Part shown: in pieces, positions 7,315 through 9,643 of the stretch
How positions within the stretch are numbered: position 1 is the first letter of the stretch
How the letters are laid out: every line of letters begins with the position of its first letter
Assembly: GCA_002428205.1 (NCBI GenBank)
Contig: DIUH01000292.1
Coordinates: 3,680-13,322 of the forward strand
Source: Planctomycetaceae bacterium UBA6163
GTDB lineage: Bacteria; Planctomycetota; Planctomycetia; Pirellulales; Pirellulaceae
Direction of reading: 5' to 3'
DNA length: 9,643 nucleotides
Position numbers and translations under genes: made by a program
The notes under the pieces: model-generated
What the model saw: the letters and a program-made list of their open reading frames with translations, nothing else
Database searches by the model: none
Told to the model about the DNA's origin: nothing

Positions 7315-7343
7315 ATGCTACTTCCAGCCCCTTGTGTTGGAAA
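7315..7343 (-). promoter_or_regulatory. Possible sigma70-like promoter of tRNA-Gly
   Basis: On the minus strand TTTCCA (7338-7343) and TAGCAT (7315-7320) are spaced 17 bp, each matching four of six consensus bases. The -10 element ends 15 bp before the mature tRNA 5' end, leaving room for a short leader. It is downstream of the BBP7 gene terminator, so an independent promoter is expected here. Weak matches; assignment is tentative. Confidence 0.3.
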
Positions 7344-7373
7344 GTGGCGGTGACGGATTGTGGTCGGTCGCTG

Positions 7374-7417
7374 GAAAAACGAAAAAACGTGGCTCGCTTT
7401 GAAAGCGAACCACGTTT
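7374..7417 (-). terminator. Rho-independent terminator of the BBP7-family gene
   Basis: The inverted repeat 7385-7417 forms, on the minus strand, an 8-bp outer stem (AAACGTGG/CCACGTTT), one U-G pair (7409 with 7393), and a 6-7-bp inner stem (TCGCTT/AAGCGA) closed by a small loop. It is followed by TTTTTT, CG and TTTTT. On the plus strand the 7393/7409 position would be an unpaired C-A and the T-tract would be missing, so the orientation is clear. It lies about 72 nt after the BBP7 stop codon and insulates the tRNA gene from read-through. Confidence 0.9.
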
Positions 7418-7489
7418 CGATTGGTCGTAAGTGAACGGCGGTGATGATTCCCGGCACCAGTCGCCGCGAACGGACAGTCAACGGACCGA

Positions 7490-9004
7490 CTAGAACTCGA
7501 TCGTAGCGCCCAGGTCGATACCTTGGACAAAGTAGCCACCTGTCCTAGGTTCGACATGGCGTGGTGTGGTGTTCAAGTTAAAGTTTGCCGTATCGATGAA
7601 GACGTTGCGATTGATCTGATCGCCAGCCAGGGCAACATCGTTCCAATAGACGAACGTGTAGCCGACATGGAAGTTGACGTTTTCACGGAACTGGTAACCA
7701 AGCTTGAGGTTCATTTCAGGTGCAAACGCAAACACGTCTCGCCGGAAGCCGTTCAAGGCTGCGACTTCACCGCGTGCGAACAGCCCTTGGTCGGGTGCGA
7801 CAACGGTGGGAGCGGCAGGTACTAGGCCCTGAGCGGTGCTGCCGTTGACATGGATACGCTGGGCCATATTACCGAGGTGAACCTTGGTCAACGAACTGGC
7901 TGTCCAGCGGCCACGGGTGAGCGAAATTTCGCTACCGATCTGTCCACCATGGAACTCGTTTCGGGTTCGGAATGAATCGTTGAAAACGGTCAATTCGGCG
8001 ACAGGCAATTCGATCGACCGGATGTTGATGTCAAGATTGTCTGCGATATTAAAGTGTGAGTAGCCGCCCAGCATTTCAAAGCGGTGATTCTTGCTCTTGC
8101 TAACCAGTGCACGGCCATAGATTTCTGCCGCAACGATGCTGAGCGAACTGCGAACCGAGACACTCCCCTCGTTGCGCGGCACACCGTCATTGAAGCCGAT
8201 GAAGACGGCGTTTTCGCCGAAAAACGCTGGGTCTGGATTGGTGTTGAAAAACGGTACCCCGAGCGATTCGCCCAGACCGTTTCCGCCGAAGTTCAGGTTG
8301 TCGTCATCGTCGCCGAGAACCCAAACGCGACCGCCGATGCCGAATGCCCCGTCAGCAAAATACCGGCCAATGTCGCCACGGAAACCGGGGACCAGGCCGC
8401 CACCAAAGCTATCGCCGAAAGGGGTCGCCGTTGGCGACAGTGTCAGCGCAGGAACTTGCCCGGGAACGGTGTTTCGCACGCCCAGAGGCGCTGTTGTGCG
8501 TTCTTGCGGGAACCACAACAAGAGCTCGGCTTTCATCCATACCGTTGGATCGTCCGTACGGATCGCTGATCCGATCTTGCCGAATCCCGTGTCGCAACCG
8601 CTGTCGCACATGCTGCCGCAGGGCGAAGAGCTGTAGGTGCTAGTGTGGCGATGCGGAGCAGCCGGAGCCGGCGACTCATGTTGCGAGCTTGTGACGGCAT
8701 GATCGCTGGGCGAACTTGTCTCAGAAACCGGCTGGACGTCATCACCAATGTACATCGATGCGGCAACTTGGCGAACTCCGGTTGCCTCTGATGCTTCATC
8801 GATTATGGCTTCTTGATCTTCAACAGCCGCTTTTCTGACAGGTGTTTCATTGTTCGCAGCGTCTTGAACGAAGCCGCCAACTGCGCCGTAATAGTCAGCG
8901 TCGGTGTCTCCGACGAAGTTTTGTGCAGACACAAAGGCGCTATAAGTGGCGGAGGTTGACAGCACGAGTGCCGCCAAGGTCAACCTGCGCAAATCGATTT
9001 TCAT
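7490..9004 (-). CDS. BBP7-family outer-membrane beta-barrel protein
   Basis: A 504-residue protein with a classical signal peptide (KIDLRR, hydrophobic 8-25, probable cleavage after VSA at residue 27). Residues about 28-153 form a low-complexity acidic and Ser/Pro/His-rich linker ending in a Cys cluster, CGSMCDSGC (129-137). The barrel begins near 154 with VWMKAELLLWF, matching the opening of the planctomycete BBP7 family. It continues through IGGRVWVLG (223-231) and alternating amphipathic strands to the family's typical end: MNLKLGYQF, VGYTFVYWNDVALAGDQIN (448-466), then a C-terminal TIEF with terminal Phe as in outer-membrane proteins. Probable role: an abundant porin or structural barrel of the outer membrane. 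ATG 9004 fits the signal peptide; no strong ribosome-binding site is seen. A dedicated terminator lies about 72 nt downstream. Transcribed divergently from the SecA-type gene. Confidence 0.9.
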   Translation of the reverse strand: MKIDLRRLTLAALVLSTSATYSAFVSAQNFVGDTDADYYGAVGGFVQDAANNETPVRKAAVEDQEAIIDEASEATGVRQVAASMYIGDDVQPVSETSSPSDHAVTSSQHESPAPAAPHRHTSTYSSSPCGSMCDSGCDTGFGKIGSAIRTDDPTVWMKAELLLWFPQERTTAPLGVRNTVPGQVPALTLSPTATPFGDSFGGGLVPGFRGDIGRYFADGAFGIGGRVWVLGDDDDNLNFGGNGLGESLGVPFFNTNPDPAFFGENAVFIGFNDGVPRNEGSVSVRSSLSIVAAEIYGRALVSKSKNHRFEMLGGYSHFNIADNLDINIRSIELPVAELTVFNDSFRTRNEFHGGQIGSEISLTRGRWTASSLTKVHLGNMAQRIHVNGSTAQGLVPAAPTVVAPDQGLFARGEVAALNGFRRDVFAFAPEMNLKLGYQFRENVNFHVGYTFVYWNDVALAGDQINRNVFIDTANFNLNTTPRHVEPRTGGYFVQGIDLGATIEF

Positions 9005-9218
9005 GGTAAGGTTCTCGAAGGTCCGGGAATACTACTACGACCCGGATATGAAGATCGACAGATTCGACCGTTGCATCCAAAACCTTAGGAACAGCGAGAA
9101 AACTTAGCCTAAACTACGCAGCTTGATGAAATAAGCCGCGATTTTGGAGGCTTCCCCGGCTGAGAATTGCGTTAAAATGAGTCGAAACTTGTCGAAACTC
9201 CTAAAAAACTAGACCCGC
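9005..9218. promoter_or_regulatory. Divergent intergenic region between BBP7 and SecA-type genes
   Basis: This 214-bp spacer must hold the BBP7 promoter (minus) and probably the SecA-type promoter (plus). A TAAAAT at about 9174-9179 could be a plus-strand -10, but no good -35 was found. Just downstream a 10-bp direct repeat, GTCGAAACT followed by T or C, occupies 9181-9190 and 9191-9200. It sits about 20 bp before the SecA-type ATG. No Shine-Dalgarno precedes either start. Function is inferred from orientation only. Confidence 0.4.
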
Positions 9219-9643
9219 ATGTCGTCATCCACTGATCGTACGCTGCCCCACCCGGATCCTGATCCGCCGTTGCCCGCGGGAGCGCCGCAATTGACTGGTG
9301 ATGCGCTTATCGACGCCGTTGCAGCAGGTTCCGATCCTGCTGGCGTTGGTTCTTCGGCGGTTAGCACGCAAGGCAATCAGGTCACTCATGATCCTTTGGC
9401 GCCTGAACCGGCCGAGTCGCATCGACACTCAATCGACCCACAAGGGGCGCTGAAGAAGCTCGGTTTCGGCCGCTTTTCATTGCGGATGCGGCGCTGGCGA
9501 CGATTGCTGGTCCTGATTAACGAACTGGAACCGACGTTATTGAAGGAGCCTGATGCGGCGCTGAAGAAACGAAGTTTGGCGTTGCGGTACCGAGCGATGG
9601 CCGGTGAACCGCTGGTCGAACTGCTGCCGGAAGCTTATGCGCT
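9219..9643 (+). CDS. secA: SecA-type preprotein translocase ATPase, N-terminal part (cut by window end)
   Basis: The frame stays open from ATG 9219 to the window end (141 complete codons). Residues about 1-78 are a Pro/Ala/Asp/Ser-rich, probably disordered extension not present in standard SecA. From about residue 90, RMRRWRRLLVLINELEP and LVELLPEAYA (132-141) align with the SecA start, where E. coli has RMRKVVNIINAMEP and LENLIPEAFA. The region between (LKEPDAALKKRSLALRYRAMAGE) keeps the SecA pattern of helix, Leu spacing and basic residues but is diverged from the usual LSDEEL/AKTAEFRERL form. This could therefore be a planctomycete SecA paralogue instead of the housekeeping copy. The Walker motifs lie beyond the window, so ATPase competence cannot be judged. 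Expected role: ATP-driven protein export through SecYEG. The start is supported by the divergent spacer; an internal start (for example ATG at residue 90) is possible but less likely. Confidence 0.78.
   Translation, partial: MSSSTDRTLPHPDPDPPLPAGAPQLTGDALIDAVAAGSDPAGVGSSAVSTQGNQVTHDPLAPEPAESHRHSIDPQGALKKLGFGRFSLRMRRWRRLLVLINELEPTLLKEPDAALKKRSLALRYRAMAGEPLVELLPEAYA

Noticed and set aside
8084..8569. 161- and 166-codon overlapping open frames on the plus strand (8084-8569, 8136-8636)
   Set aside because: Both lie antisense to the BBP7 gene, whose signal peptide, barrel pattern and terminator are convincing. Two competing antisense frames in the same place indicate composition, not genes.
9130..9165. 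Short inverted repeat AGCCG...CGGCT in the 9005-9218 spacer
   Set aside because: The arms are only 5 bp with a long loop and no T-tract, which is within chance expectation.

Overview
The window looks like a chromosomal segment of a planctomycete, most likely of the Pirellulaceae/Rhodopirellula type. The clues are a BBP7-type outer-membrane beta-barrel gene, several long secreted lipoproteins with VCBS/FG-GAP repeats and a C-terminal UnbV (ASPIC) domain, a multihaem cytochrome fused to TPR repeats, start sites without convincing Shine-Dalgarno sequences, and moderate GC. No phage, transposon, CRISPR or plasmid hallmark was seen. The assignment rests on recognised families, not on a database search.

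Layout. Positions 1-81 hold the end of a 33-bp tandem repeat that runs off the left edge. Positions 115-1917 (+) encode a CRTAC1-like VCBS/UnbV lipoprotein. Its stop codon lies 5 bp from the stop of a convergent gene at 1923-3836 (-), which encodes a lipoprotein with seven CxxCH haem-binding motifs and a C-terminal TPR region. A divergent spacer (3837-4051) separates that gene from a second, larger VCBS/UnbV lipoprotein with an N-terminal helical/TPR-like part (4052-6238, +). After only 10 bp comes a membrane-anchored SGNH/GDSL hydrolase (6249-7226, +), probably in the same transcript. A tRNA-Gly(CCC) gene on the minus strand (7227-7299) abuts the hydrolase stop codon. Beyond it lie a strong intrinsic terminator (minus strand, about 7374-7417) and the BBP7-family porin-like protein it serves (7490-9004, -). 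A 214-bp divergent spacer leads to the 5' end of a SecA-type gene (9219 onward, +), cut by the window end.

How the genes may work together. The three lipoproteins and the hydrolase look like one envelope-facing module: two predicted calcium-binding beta-propellers around a heptahaem electron carrier, plus an anchored esterase/acyl-hydrolase. A role in extracellular or periplasmic redox chemistry, or in oxidising or deacylating an external substrate, is inferred from domain content and neighbourhood only. The right part (tRNA, BBP7 porin, SecA) looks like ordinary core and envelope functions. The most unusual observations are the propeller/heptahaem/SGNH neighbourhood, the hydrolase's displaced DxxH motif, the tandem repeat with conserved pairing arms, and the zero-spacing tRNA/CDS junction.
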